Positions 1-9,964 of a stretch of 64,000 nt of DNA are shown piece after piece. Position numbers and translations under genes: made by a program. Source of the DNA: Rhizophagus clarus (Eukaryota > Glomeromycota > Glomeromycetes > Glomerales > Glomeraceae); contig BLAL01000197.1 in assembly GCA_015698045.1 (NCBI GenBank), positions 310,001 to 374,000 on the forward strand, given 5' to 3'. A model generated the notes under the pieces. It was not told where the DNA came from. It saw nothing but the letters and a program-made list of their open reading frames with translations, and made no database searches. Numbering within the stretch: the first letter of the stretch is position 1; each line of letters opens with the position of its first letter.

Positions 1-705
1 TAAGCATTTTTTAATAGGTTTTTTTGCCGAAACAAATTAAAAATATTGATAAATAAAGGCTTTGACCTTTTTTACTAAACAAACTAGAGTAATTTGGGTA
101 TAAGTTAGAATTTCAGTAATTACTGATTGGTTTTAACAGTTCCAGTTTACGATCGAACTGAAACATTCATCACTGCGATTTCTATGTCAATTTTACGATT
201 TTCTGAACCGATTTTACCAAATTGATTTGTGATAATAAAAAACGAGAAAACCGTTTTTTTTTTGTCATTTAATAAATTTAATGCTTTGAACGGGTTGGGC
301 CGGTTTGGGTTACCTTGTCAATCCGAACTGAAGAATTTTTTTGAGTCAGTTCAGTTTGGTAACCTGCTCTGATCTGACCCTACCTGTTAGCCCGAAGGTA
401 TTTGGGTTACTTCGAATGATTAGATTAATAAAAAAAAAGCATTGTATAAATGTTTCATGACACTTTTTACTAAATTATCACAAAAAACGTTTTTTAATTT
501 AATTATATATCAAAAAATGCGTTTCTTAATAAAATATCAAAAAAAAAGTTACAAAAACATTTTTGCAATGTTAAAACGTCGCAAAACTTTTTTTAATTAT
601 GGAAAAAATTTTAGTACATTGATCACTTAAAAATCTGCGGTAAATATACATCAAAAAACGTTTTTGCAACATTTATCAGTAAAATATCAAAAAAAACTTG
701 CGAAA
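1..705. other. Gene-free AT-rich DNA with AACGTTTTTT-type repeats
   Basis: I see no gene here. About 290-400 holds a GGTTTGGGTTACC-like dispersed repeat. About 440-700 holds loosely repeated units of the kind ATATCAAAAAACG...CAACATTT. The same vocabulary recurs at 23400-23700 and inside the MITEs at 5543 and 51630. The short open frames here are AT-rich chance frames. Confidence 0.5.
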
Positions 706-790
706 TGTAGAGTTCTGAACGGGCGGATGGGGTCGGGTAATTGACTTAACCTGACCCATGATATTCAAGTCAGGTCATCAAATTCATGAC
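706..790 (+). repeat. Dispersed GGGTCGGGT/CAGGTCA repeat, copy 1
   Basis: This stretch reads GGGTCGGGTAATTGACTTAA, then ACCCATGATATT, then TCATCAAATTCATGA. It matches the reverse complement of 57790-57915 over the same blocks in the same order. Shorter relatives occur at 23290-23400, which like the 57 kb copy ends in AGAGCTCTAAT. These are copies of a dispersed repeat that sits beside the minisatellite arrays. Its family is unknown to me. Confidence 0.6.
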
Positions 791-834
791 CTGTTTTATA
801 TCAAAAAAAATTGTCAAGATTAAACAATTTTATA

Positions 835-1807
835 AATGAAAAAATTTAAATAATAAAAAAAAATGATTTTCTTAATCATTTTTAATAACAAAAGAAAAAA
901 ACGATTTATTAATAGTTTTAATAACAAAAAAAAGCAACAAAGAAAAAAAACGATTATCTTTATTGTTTTTAATAATAAAAGAAAAAACGATTTGTTAATC
1001 GTTTTTAATAACAAAAAGAAATGATTTCTTAATCGTTTTTAATAACAAAAAAAAAGGATTTTCTTAATCGCTTTTGATAAAAAAAAGAAATGATTTTCTT
1101 AATCGTTCTTAATAACAAAAAAAAAACGATTTATTAATAGTTTTAATAACAAAAAAAGTGATTTTTTAATAACAAAAAAAATGATTCTTATTATCAGTTT
1201 TTAATAACAAAAGAAAAAAATGATTTGTTAATCATTTTTAATAACTGTTTTTAATAATAAAAAAAAAAATGATTTTCTTAATCGTTTTTAATAACAAAAG
1301 AAAAAAATGATTTATTAATAGTTTTAATAACAAAAAAAAGCGATTTTTTAATAACAAAAATAAAATGATTTTCTTTATCATTTTTAATAATAAAAAAATG
1401 ATTTTCTTTATCATTTTTAATAATAAAAAAACGATTTTCTTAATCGTTTTTAATAATAAAAAAAAACAATTTTCTTAATCGTTTTTAATAATAAAAAAAA
1501 ATGATTTTCTTAATCGTTTTTAATAACAAAAGAAAAAAATGATTTATTAATAGTTATAACAAAAAAAAGCAATTTTTTAATAATAAAAATAAAATGATTT
1601 TTTAAATCATTTTTAATAATAAAAGAAAAAAATGATTTAATAATAGTTTTAATAAGAAAAAAAAGCGATTTTCTTAATTGTTTTTAATAACAAAAAAAAA
1701 TAATTTATTATTCGTTTTTAATAACAAAAAAGAAACAATTTTCTTAATCATTTTTAATAATAAAACAAAAAACAATTTTCTTAATCATTTTTAATAATAA
1801 AACAAAA
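835..1807. repeat. AT-rich minisatellite, left part of array 1
   Basis: The array repeats a ~30-36-bp unit of the form AATGATTTTCTTAATCG followed by TTTTTAATAACAAAA, with many variants. Units have internal dyad symmetry (CGATTAAGAAAAT against ATTTTCTTAATCG). It is interrupted by the 1813-22601 element and resumes at 22602. Sister arrays lie at 24515-25035 and 56640-57610. Open frames such as the one at 820-1014 are products of the repeat. Confidence 0.85.
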
Positions 1808-1812
1808 TGATT
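1808..1812. repeat. Target-site duplication TGATT, left
   Basis: TGATT precedes the left terminus and follows the right terminus at 22602-22606. TGATT is frequent in the surrounding array. Even so, the joined flanks make a continuous array unit, which argues for a true 5-bp duplication. Confidence 0.7.
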
Positions 1813-2144
1813 ATATAGTACAAAATGGGTCTGGGATAAGATTTCTGAATAGGTATAATTAGTATAAACCTCTCCCAGCTTATTTCCCAATATACGAAAT
1901 TTATGTAATCTTTTTTAACCCCAAATTTATTTTCAAGACCAGGAAACATATCGAAATACGATATTGAATTTAAGTTTTAAATCAGGCTGGAGCATAAATT
2001 TTGTTAACATATCCTTTTACCCAATTTTTTAGTTTTTCAAGTTAAAGGAGATAACCATCTTTGTTAACGCACTGGCCAATTTTTAATCTCAAATAATATA
2101 ACAAAAAAAGTATGCTATATTGCTTGGGTTTAAAAAAAGGCTAA

Positions 2145-2177
2145 GAGCACTGAGGACCGAAGTGTCTGAGCGTGCTC
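2145..2177 (+). promoter_or_regulatory. Conserved stem-loop in left TIR
   Basis: GAGCAC (2145-2150) pairs with GTGCTC (2172-2177) around a loop containing ACCGAAGTGT. The mirror copy is at 22234-22266. The third Polinton relic has a longer stem with different bases, GCTGAACAC with GTGTTCAGC at 37032-37070, around nearly the same loop. Pairing is kept while the sequence changes, which suggests selection on structure. Its role is unknown: an origin, a protein-binding site or a transcript element are all possible. Confidence 0.55.
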
Positions 2178-2664
2178 GCAGGCCGTAAATTCAAGCCCAT
2201 TTTGCATATCAGATTTTGTGTTATCCTAGAATTAATTCTAAAGCTGATTTATGTGCGTAAACAAAATAAAAAATTTACACCTAAGCTTGTCTTAGGTGTC
2301 AATTTTTTGTATTCGAAAATAAAGTTAAAAGGATATTAACCATATTCTAGTATACCATTATTTTTGATATGCAAGAAGCCATTTTGGAGCCAATTCTTTC
2401 AAATAAGCATTAAGAAAAAAATTCAGGTTAGGTGTAAAAAAAAAAAAAAAATTCACCAAGATAAGTCTCACCCATAGGTGTAAAAAAAAAATTCACCTGG
2501 CTAAGTCTCACCTTTAAATTATATTAAATAGTGTACACAGGAACTCTGCGAAGCATCGAAGATGCAGAGCAGAGCATGTATATAAAATAGGTTTAAGAAC
2601 TCTGCTGAGCATCGAAGATGTGAAGCAGAGCATGTATACAAGGAAGGTTGGACTATTATACTTC

Positions 2665-2898
2665 CTAATATGTACCCAAGGCTCTATCTTGAAGCCTATT
2701 AATATATTGGGTTACATAATATCCGCTAGCATGTTTTCTACAAAGACCAGGTTTAGAACTAGTCGGCTTGCCATATACACTACAAAGAAAATGCTTCCTA
2801 GCTTTCCAATGTTCATGGCACCCTTCAGACCGATGGCAGGTACGCCCACAGACACCTTCAGTTCTGAGTAAATAGTTGCAGTAATATTTGTCTATTAT
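2665..2898 (-). pseudogene. TIR-encoded Cys/His-rich protein, left-arm copy
   Basis: This is the mirror copy of the gene at 21512-21745 and reads outward, toward the left terminus. It shares the Cys/His framework and the GYYVTQYINRL segment of its partner. The product would be a ~78-residue putative zinc-binding protein of unknown function. It is treated as part of the fossil element. Confidence 0.6.
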
Positions 2899-3090
2899 GG
2901 TAGTAAGAAATAAATATTTTATTTTAAACAAAAGTTTTTGTAATATTAATACAAGCACCAGAGTTGCAACACCTGGAGTTTGAAAAAATTAGAATACATA
3001 TAGTCATATACCCTGAATAAATAATTATTTTTAAACAAAAGTTTTCGTATTATTAATACAAACAACTGAATACATACCCATATAATCAAA

Positions 3091-4650
3091 ATGATTCTGC
3101 TTTATCCTCGTTGTGGTAAAGATGATTTTAAAAAGTCTCGTGATCGAACAAATCATCTAAATAGGAAGCATAAATGTAAACCCAGAAATATTCAAGAAGA
3201 TCAAATAAATGAGCCAGTTTCTGTTACTAAATTAGATGTAGTCCCATCTTCTAGTCAAAAAGAGACTACACAATTATCTATAGAGGACTTAGCTAATTGG
3301 CTAGCGAATCCTGAGATAAAAAATAACCCAAGCATTATTAGTAAAAAGATCCCAAAAATAGATGCAGAATGGTTTGATTTAATGGGTCACAAAGATGAAA
3401 GAAAGTCTTCTAGTAGGCGGCAAAAGAAAGCTAAGATATCCCATCAATCTGAAGAGGATCCTGAAGCAGGACCCAGTCCACCAACTCAAGCTCATAGAGA
3501 TGTTGAGCAACAAGATACGGAACCTACTCAGGAGGATATTATCTTTAAAGAATGTCCAGTTGGAAGGGATCTAGAAAAACTGCATAAAAATCGTTCTTTA
3601 ATGAGCAAATGGGTGGGCAAAATTCTCCATCCAGATGACAATCCAATATATACTTTTATTCAACAAATAGCCAAGCCAGAAGAATATAAAAAATTGCCAT
3701 ACATGCTTCAACTTATAGGATTAATTCGTCTAAAAATAAAGGAAGTTCTTCAAGCTGGGCTTCGTAAAAAAGATCAAATAAAATCAGCCATAGTAGCATT
3801 GTGCCGATATTCAATTACTAAAAGAAAGCCAGATGATACAAGCGAACTAGTAGAAGTAGAGAAATATCATAGAGGAGATATGCGAGCAATTCTTTTAGAA
3901 GAGGATATAGAGGAGCACATAACCAAAACTATTGGGGAAATATATGTGCAAATTGAGGAAACATTAAAGAAAGGATCTGGTTATATTCTCAAACGAATTC
4001 TTGAAATATCTATTGAGACATATACACTTCATAGAGCCCTTGAAGGGTCTTACATCCCTACTCCCAAAAAATTAGCTAATACAAAGAGTATAATCAATCC
4101 AGATAATCAAGGTCTCATTAATCCAGAAATGAATAGGCCTTCAGAAAGATGTCTTCAAGGTGCATTGGATGCATATTTTGCTCATTAGGATGGACATACA
4201 GATCATTTAGAACGAATCTTTCGAGCTAAGAAATACAAGCCCTATTTAGATATTGTTAAGTTAGATGGTATCCCAATGCCTACTCCCATCTGTTTACGTA
4301 TATTTGATAAGATTGAGAAGATGAATCCAGATATCTCCATCAGTGTCTGGGGATGGAATGAAGAATCGGCCACCCCAAAACCTGTAATAGCTAGTAAAAA
4401 CTTTAAAAGAAAACATAAAATTCGATTATTGGCTCTTACATATATTATCAAATCTAAGAATGGAAATAAATACGGGCAAAAGAACCACTTTCTCTGGATC
4501 AAAAATCATAGCAGATTAATATATGGGGATACTGCGCATAAAGAAAAGAAGTATCTATGTGACGGATGCTTTCAAAGCTGGCCCTCTGAAAAAACTCTAG
4601 AACGTCATTTAGAATAGTGTCCAGGATTACATGAAAATGCACCCCAGAGA
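3091..4650 (+). pseudogene. N-terminal region of Polinton PolB locus
   Basis: The start carries a zinc-finger-like segment (CGKDDF...H...H...CKP). It is followed by an acidic, low-complexity linker and a helical domain rich in Lys/Glu. Near 4260-4617 the sequence looks like the extension found upstream of many element-encoded PolBs, including a C-x2-C...H zinc finger (CDGCFQSW...H). The inner element has the same layout at 18756-20095 on the minus strand: CGK...H...CKP finger, linker, helical domain, then polymerase. It is a non-functional fossil. Confidence 0.6.
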
Positions 4651-7600
4651 GTTGCAATACCTGTAAAAGGGGTTAATGATTTTGAGGGGTTCAAAAACTA
4701 TGGTAGGATGATCAATGCCCCATGTGTCATCATAGCTAATTTCGAGGCTGACAACAAGAAGTGTGATGAAGCATATGGTGGCAGCATGCGAAAACTAGCT
4801 GAACAGAAGGCCAATAGTTCTGCTACCTGGTTTATTGGATTGACACTGGAGATGTATGGGGTCCATTCCTATACAGAGGAGGAAATGCCACCCAAGAATT
4901 TGTTCAAAGAATCGATCAGGAATTGGTCAAAATCAATGAGGTCCTAGCTATCAAACATGAGCGAATTGAGACTGAGGAAGGCAAGAAAAGATTTGCTAAA
5001 GCTATTAGCTGTTGGATTTGCAAAGGTAAGTTCGATATAGATACAAATGAAATAGAGTGCTTAGAAGATAAAATAACATATCTTAAAGAGAAGCTAAAAA
5101 ACTTTAAAAAAGAGTCAGCAGAATATAATGGCATCCAAACAACTATTGATAAGGCAACTAAAGCTATTGCCAGCAAAAAAGCTAAGGCTAATAAGGTTTG
5201 GGATCATTGCCATATTACAGGTAGTAAGTTTCATGGATCAGCACATAGGGATTGCAATCTCAAACTCCAGATTCAAGCTTGGAAGACCCCAATCCCAGTT
5301 ATCTTCCACAACTTTTGGGGTTATGATTTTCACTTGGTTTGTGAATCTGTTGGACGATCAGCTAATGCTCTTTATATCCAAGTCATAGCTGAAACATTTG
5401 AGCGATATAAGACTATGAAAGTAGATCAGCTCAAATATATCGATAGCCAGCAGTTCATGAACAATAGCTTGGCGAATCTCACAAAAAACTTGGGGATGAC
5501 CATCCAATTACCAGCCAGCACTTTAAAGACTTTACTCCTGGCTAAGGATGGTGCCGCAAATAAGCAATTGCGGAATAATTGCGATTTACGGTATTGTGGA
5601 ACATTGCAAATTTTTAAACCTAAATATTCGCAATTCCACAATCTGCAATTGTCCGCAATTCCGCAAATATTCCGCAATTCCGCAAAGTACCGCAATTCAA
5701 TTGCAGAATAATTGCGGAATTGCGGCACATTTGCGGAATTGCGATACATTTGCGGAATTGCAATTTCGCTAAAGCAATCCAAAAAAACGTTGTGAAACGT
5801 TTTTTTAATTAAATATACTTTGAAAAAACGTTTCGCAACATTTTTTCTTTAAATTAATTAAAAAAACGTTGCGTAAACGTTTTTTTTATTAAATCGGTTC
5901 GGTAAACTGCCAAAACCGATCAGGTGAATTGCGGAATTGCGGTTCACTAACCGCAATTCAACTCCAAAATCCGCAATATTGCGGATTTGATAAATCAATT
6001 GCGGCACCATCCTTACTCCTGGCCAAATTTCTCTAGCAACTCATAAGGGAATATATTGTTATGACTATATCGATTCTCAAGATAGATTCTTGGAGACTGA
6101 ACTCCCACCAATTCACGAATTTACTACAACTCTAAAAGGGAAGATCTCACAGGAAGACTACCACCATACACAAAAAGTATGGAAAACATATGGCTGTAAA
6201 AATCTAGGTGAGTACCATAATCTTTATTCTAAAATTGACGTACTCTCTCTTGCAGATGTCTGGACCCAATTCTGAAAGGCATGCATAAAATATTATGAGC
6301 TCGATCCCAGCCACTATGTCTCTGCCCCATCTTTATCCTGGGATGCTATGCTCAAGAAAACTGGGGTTAAGATCGAGCTATTTACAGATATGACTATGCA
6401 TGACTTCATCGAAAAGGCCAAGAAGGGTGGCATCTCTAAGGCTTGTAAGCGATATTTCAAAGCCAATAATCCCAAGATGGGTAATGCATTCAACCCATCC
6501 AAACCAATATCATGGATATCATATGTAGACGCAAACAATCTTTATGGCTGGGCTATGAGCCAGTTCTTACCTATTGGAAATTATCAATGGGAAGCTAGCC
6601 GAGAATACCTTTTAAAAAACCCTACTATGCAAAAGAAATATCTCGAAAAAATTCTTAAGACTAAGCCAAATGCCCAACGTGAATATTTCCTAAACATTAA
6701 GGCTCATTTCCCCCTTAAGACCCATGATTATTTAAGAGACTTACTTCCAGCCGTGAAGAATGTCGCAGTAGAAAAGGATTGGCTTAGCCCATATAATGAA
6801 GAGCTTGTAAATAACTTGGATGGAGAACGCTTTTCTAAGACGGAAAAGTTAGTCCTCCATCTTGGTCCGAAAAAGGATTATGTCATCTATTACCTAGAGC
6901 TCCAATACTATGTAAAATTAGGCATGGTTGTAGACGAAGTTTTAGAGATCCTTTCTTTCGACCAGACTAACTGGCTTGCCTCATATATTGCATTTAATAC
7001 TGAGAAATGACAAGGGGCTAAGAATACCTTTGAAAAAGACTTCTTCAAGCTCATGAATAACTCAGTATATGGTAAGACTATGGAGAATGTTCGCAAATAC
7101 CAGGATGTCAAGCTCATAAAGATGAATAATGAGCGAGATGAAAAGGCTTTCTTGAAGAAAGTCAGTAGCCCAAGATTCAAGTATGGCCATCCGCTTGGAG
7201 ATACACTGGCAGGAGTACATATGGGAAAGGCTAGTGTGACTCTCAATAAGCCCATCATTGTTGGAGCATCAGTCTTGGGTCTTAGTAAACTCCACATGTA
7301 CCGCTTCTGGTATGGATATGTAAAGGAGAGATATGGCGATAATGCTCAGCTTGGCTATATGGATACAGATTCCTTTATAATTCTAATTATGACTGAGGAT
7401 ATTTACAAAGATATGGCCAAGCGACCAGATATATTCGATCTCAATGATTCCAAAACTATTGGGTTATTCAAGGATGAGACCCCTGACAGTGTGATTACAG
7501 AATCTTTTCACATTCGAGCCAAGTCTTACCATTATGTCTTAGCCAATAAGTCTACAAGGTCTAAGCATAAGGGGGTTAGTAAGAAGTGTATGGAAGAAAT

Positions 7601-8015
7601 GGCAACAGACACATATATGATAACCTTAGAAGGGTCCCTTCTAGATGATCCAATAGACAAGTCTTCATTATCAGAGCAAGAAGCTATGCGAGCCGATGCA
7701 GACCCCATGACTCTAGTCTATCAAGACTGTCTCTTTGGTAAGGAAGTATTCCATGCCAAGAATGTTGGTTTCTGATTAAAGGACCACATATTATCTCTGG
7801 TTGAGTCTGAGAAAAAGGCACTCAGTCCTATAAATACTAAGGACTGGACCCTATCTGATGGGATTACCCCTTTACCATATTTCCATTGGTGCAATATGGT
7901 ATATAAGAATATAGTCAAATATGGTGTCTCCCATGAGGAGGCTGAAAAAAGAGTTATGAAGGTCAAGCTCCCAGAAAAATATCAAAATGAATGTGTATCC
8001 CATATATCTAGCTGT
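4650..8015 (+). pseudogene. Protein-primed family-B DNA polymerase (pPolB), broken
   Basis: Recognisable parts, in order, are a C-x2-C/H-C treble-clef-like segment (CWICKGKF ... WDHCHITG ... GSAHRDCN), an exonuclease-like segment (IFHNFWGYDFHLV), the Pol A-motif region (YVDANNLYGWAMSQFLP), the B-motif region (MNNSVYGKTMENVRKY) and the palm motif C (YMDTDSF). This order is standard for the protein-primed PolB family of Polintons, adenoviruses and linear plasmids. The enzyme would copy the element from its ends using a terminal protein as primer. The locus is broken by several lesions and by insertion of a MITE (5543-6015). Confidence 0.9.
5543..6015. mobile_element. hAT-like MITE, copy 1
   Basis: This 473-bp non-coding element has terminal inverted repeats TAAGGATGGTGCCGC...GCGGCACCATCCTTA. 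It is flanked by perfect 8-bp duplications CTCCTGGC (5535-5542 and 6016-6023). An 8-bp duplication is the hAT signature. The interior is made of TTGCGGAATTGCGG-type repeats that fold on themselves and AACGTTTTTT/AAAACGTTGCG units. It sits inside the Polinton polymerase locus, so it inserted later. A second copy is at 51630-52240. Confidence 0.9.
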
Positions 8016-8115
8016 CAGCAATAAGCTAGATAGTGATGTGTAGTCAGATCACATACATTATTATATTATTTTTTTTTTCTTCATACATAATTAGACTAAT
8101 TTCAGCAGATAAGGA

Positions 8116-8334
8116 ATGGAAAACGATAAGAAAAAGGAGTCAGAGACTCAAAGCTATGTTTTCTCATCCAATAATTTACCTAGCGAGCCTGGGAAAGCAA
8201 TCAAGGTATTCAAGAAAAATTTGGAGAGACTAGAAAACCTTGTAAAATTGTTTAAAAGCGATGTGAATAAAATGTTTGATATTTCTGATTCCAGTTTTCC
8301 AAGCAGTTCGATTAATGCTAGTCCAGAGAAATGA
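8116..8334 (+). CDS. Small hypothetical ORF after PolB
   Basis: This 72-residue frame is lysine-rich at its start, with an amphipathic stretch (KAIKVFKKNLERLENLVKLF) and a Ser-rich tail. It starts about 100 bp beyond the polymerase block on the same strand. I recognise no family. It may be a small accessory protein of the outer element or chance. Confidence 0.25.
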   Translation: MENDKKKESETQSYVFSSNNLPSEPGKAIKVFKKNLERLENLVKLFKSDVNKMFDISDSSFPSSSINASPEK

Positions 8335-8339
8335 TCATT

Positions 8340-9960
8340 ATCTCGGAAGAATTGCTGAGCCATGCACTGCGCCTTTGGCCAAATTGTGCGACAAAATAAA
8401 TTTTTTCCCCAAACAAACATGAGAAAAAATGTGAAAGAAGGTCTAGTTGCAACACAGAGCCTACCATATAAGTAAATAATAACATCAAAACCATATATTA
8501 TGGAGGGCTGAGAAAGTCACAATTTCGAGATCGTCAGGCGTAAAGCCAACTATATGTCTTGCAAAGTAGATCTCCATGTGAAAAGGTATGAGGATTTCAT
8601 TTACATGTGCTTTTATAGAACTCTTAGCATTAGACGACAATGTTAATCATATACCTGCTGGCTTTTTATTATTCAGCAAGCCCAGAAACAAATATAAAGC
8701 GTGAAAATATAGGTAGAAGTTGAGTCAACCTTTCCGCGTAAAATTATGGTGCGTATATGTTAAAAGTCGTGCTTTCATACGAGCAAAGCTTTTCCTCACT
8801 ATAAACCTTGTATTTAGGAAAGCACAAACGAAATCACTCTTAACTGTATTATTGTTCCTATTGGTCCACTTCATGGTCTTCAACTTGGCGAAGTTACCCA
8901 AGTCGTTACAGTTAACAAGAATCAAACAGTTAGCGTACTTGAAGTCGCAATTCAAAGCACATTGCGGGCACCATTTAATAGTGTTTGCTTAAAACTTTTT
9001 CAAACTCCCGATGAGACGCGTATATAACTGCAGGACTTGGTTTCCTCTTTTTTTAATACACAACATCGATTAGAGCATTACCATATCGTTATTCATTTGT
9101 TGTAGTGCGATAGGCCTAGACGTCATGTATTACGGGCAAAGTTCCAAACATTTGTATTTATTTTTGTTTAATATATTAATAAAAAAGTTTGGGAATAACT
9201 CCCCAATGTTAGTGATGACGCACTTAGGAAGAAAAAAAATGGGCTCTAAAGATTTATGATCTTTTTAGTGAAATAGACGAGCATATGATTCAAAGGATTA
9301 AATTTTTCTCAGTATCAACTATAGTAAAATTAAGCCAGGATAATATCGACCATATCTTGGTCAAGTTTGCGAAATAATAATATTTACTGCGCCATGCACG
9401 TGACATTGTGAACTCGGTTCACATTCTTTGAAATAAATTTGATATGTAAATAGCCCTTAAGAAATCTGCATATATATAATAATAAAGTTCGCCCATATCG
9501 GGCCTTTCTCTTTTTTTTTAATTCATGTATAATTATAAATGTGTTTATCGAATAAATAAAATCATAAGAAATCTGCAAACTAATCCTTCTATAGTTCCTG
9601 GAACATTCCTGGAATATTCCTAGAACTATCAAGGAACTGGCAGGGAACTGGGGAGGAATAAAAATGAATATGGTTTTATTATAGTGTATAATATTTACTA
9701 TGATACTGAATTTTGGACTAAAAAATGGGAAAATGCAAAGAATAATCTAAATATCTGAAAAAAATATACTTTCCGAGTGCGTGTCTGACCCCATTCAAGT
9801 TCATTCCAGTTTCACTTTAGATTCTTTGTTAATTTGACCTGACTCTTTGTCGACCAAATCTGACTTTTTGTTGACCCAACTTTGACCCAATGTAGACTCT
9901 TCATTGACTCGACTTTGACCCAATGTAAACTCACCATTAGTCCAACACTTAGTTAATTTA
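8340..9960. other. Unassigned interior of outer Polinton
   Basis: I recognise no gene here. The frames at 8720-8992 (+) and 8725-8955 (-) overlap antisense and have no family I know. This is where capsid or packaging genes might be expected in a Polinton, but I see no motif for them. The GTTGACC/TTTGACC repeats near 9830-9930 appear to be the tail of the minus-strand Gag-like block. Confidence 0.4.
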
Positions 9961-9964
9961 TGAC

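Larger units (their letters stand above)
1813..2975 (+). repeat. Outer Polinton left TIR
   Basis: This arm is inverted relative to 21440-22601. It contains, from the terminus inward, a conserved stem-loop (2145-2177), a TAAGCTTGTCTTA-type palindrome near 2280-2300, poly-A runs, two direct ~65-bp units each holding a CTCTGC...GCAGAG stem (about 2535-2640), and a copy of the Cys/His-rich protein gene. Homology fades at about 2975, beyond a TTGCAACTC block. Confidence 0.9.

Noticed and set aside
2100-2220. tRNA-like look of the TIR segment with TTCAAGCCC near a paired stem
   Set aside because: No acceptor stem or clear A-box is present. The relic copy keeps the stem and part of the loop but not the TTCAAGCCC box, so it is better described as a stem-loop.
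5426-5782. Frames within the hAT-like MITE (and 51513-52293 for copy 2)
   Set aside because: They are translations of the TTGCGGAATTGCGG repeats, present on both strands.
8720-8992. Possible capsid or membrane protein gene inside the outer Polinton
   Set aside because: A plus and a minus frame overlap here, neither shows a motif, and composition does not decide between them.
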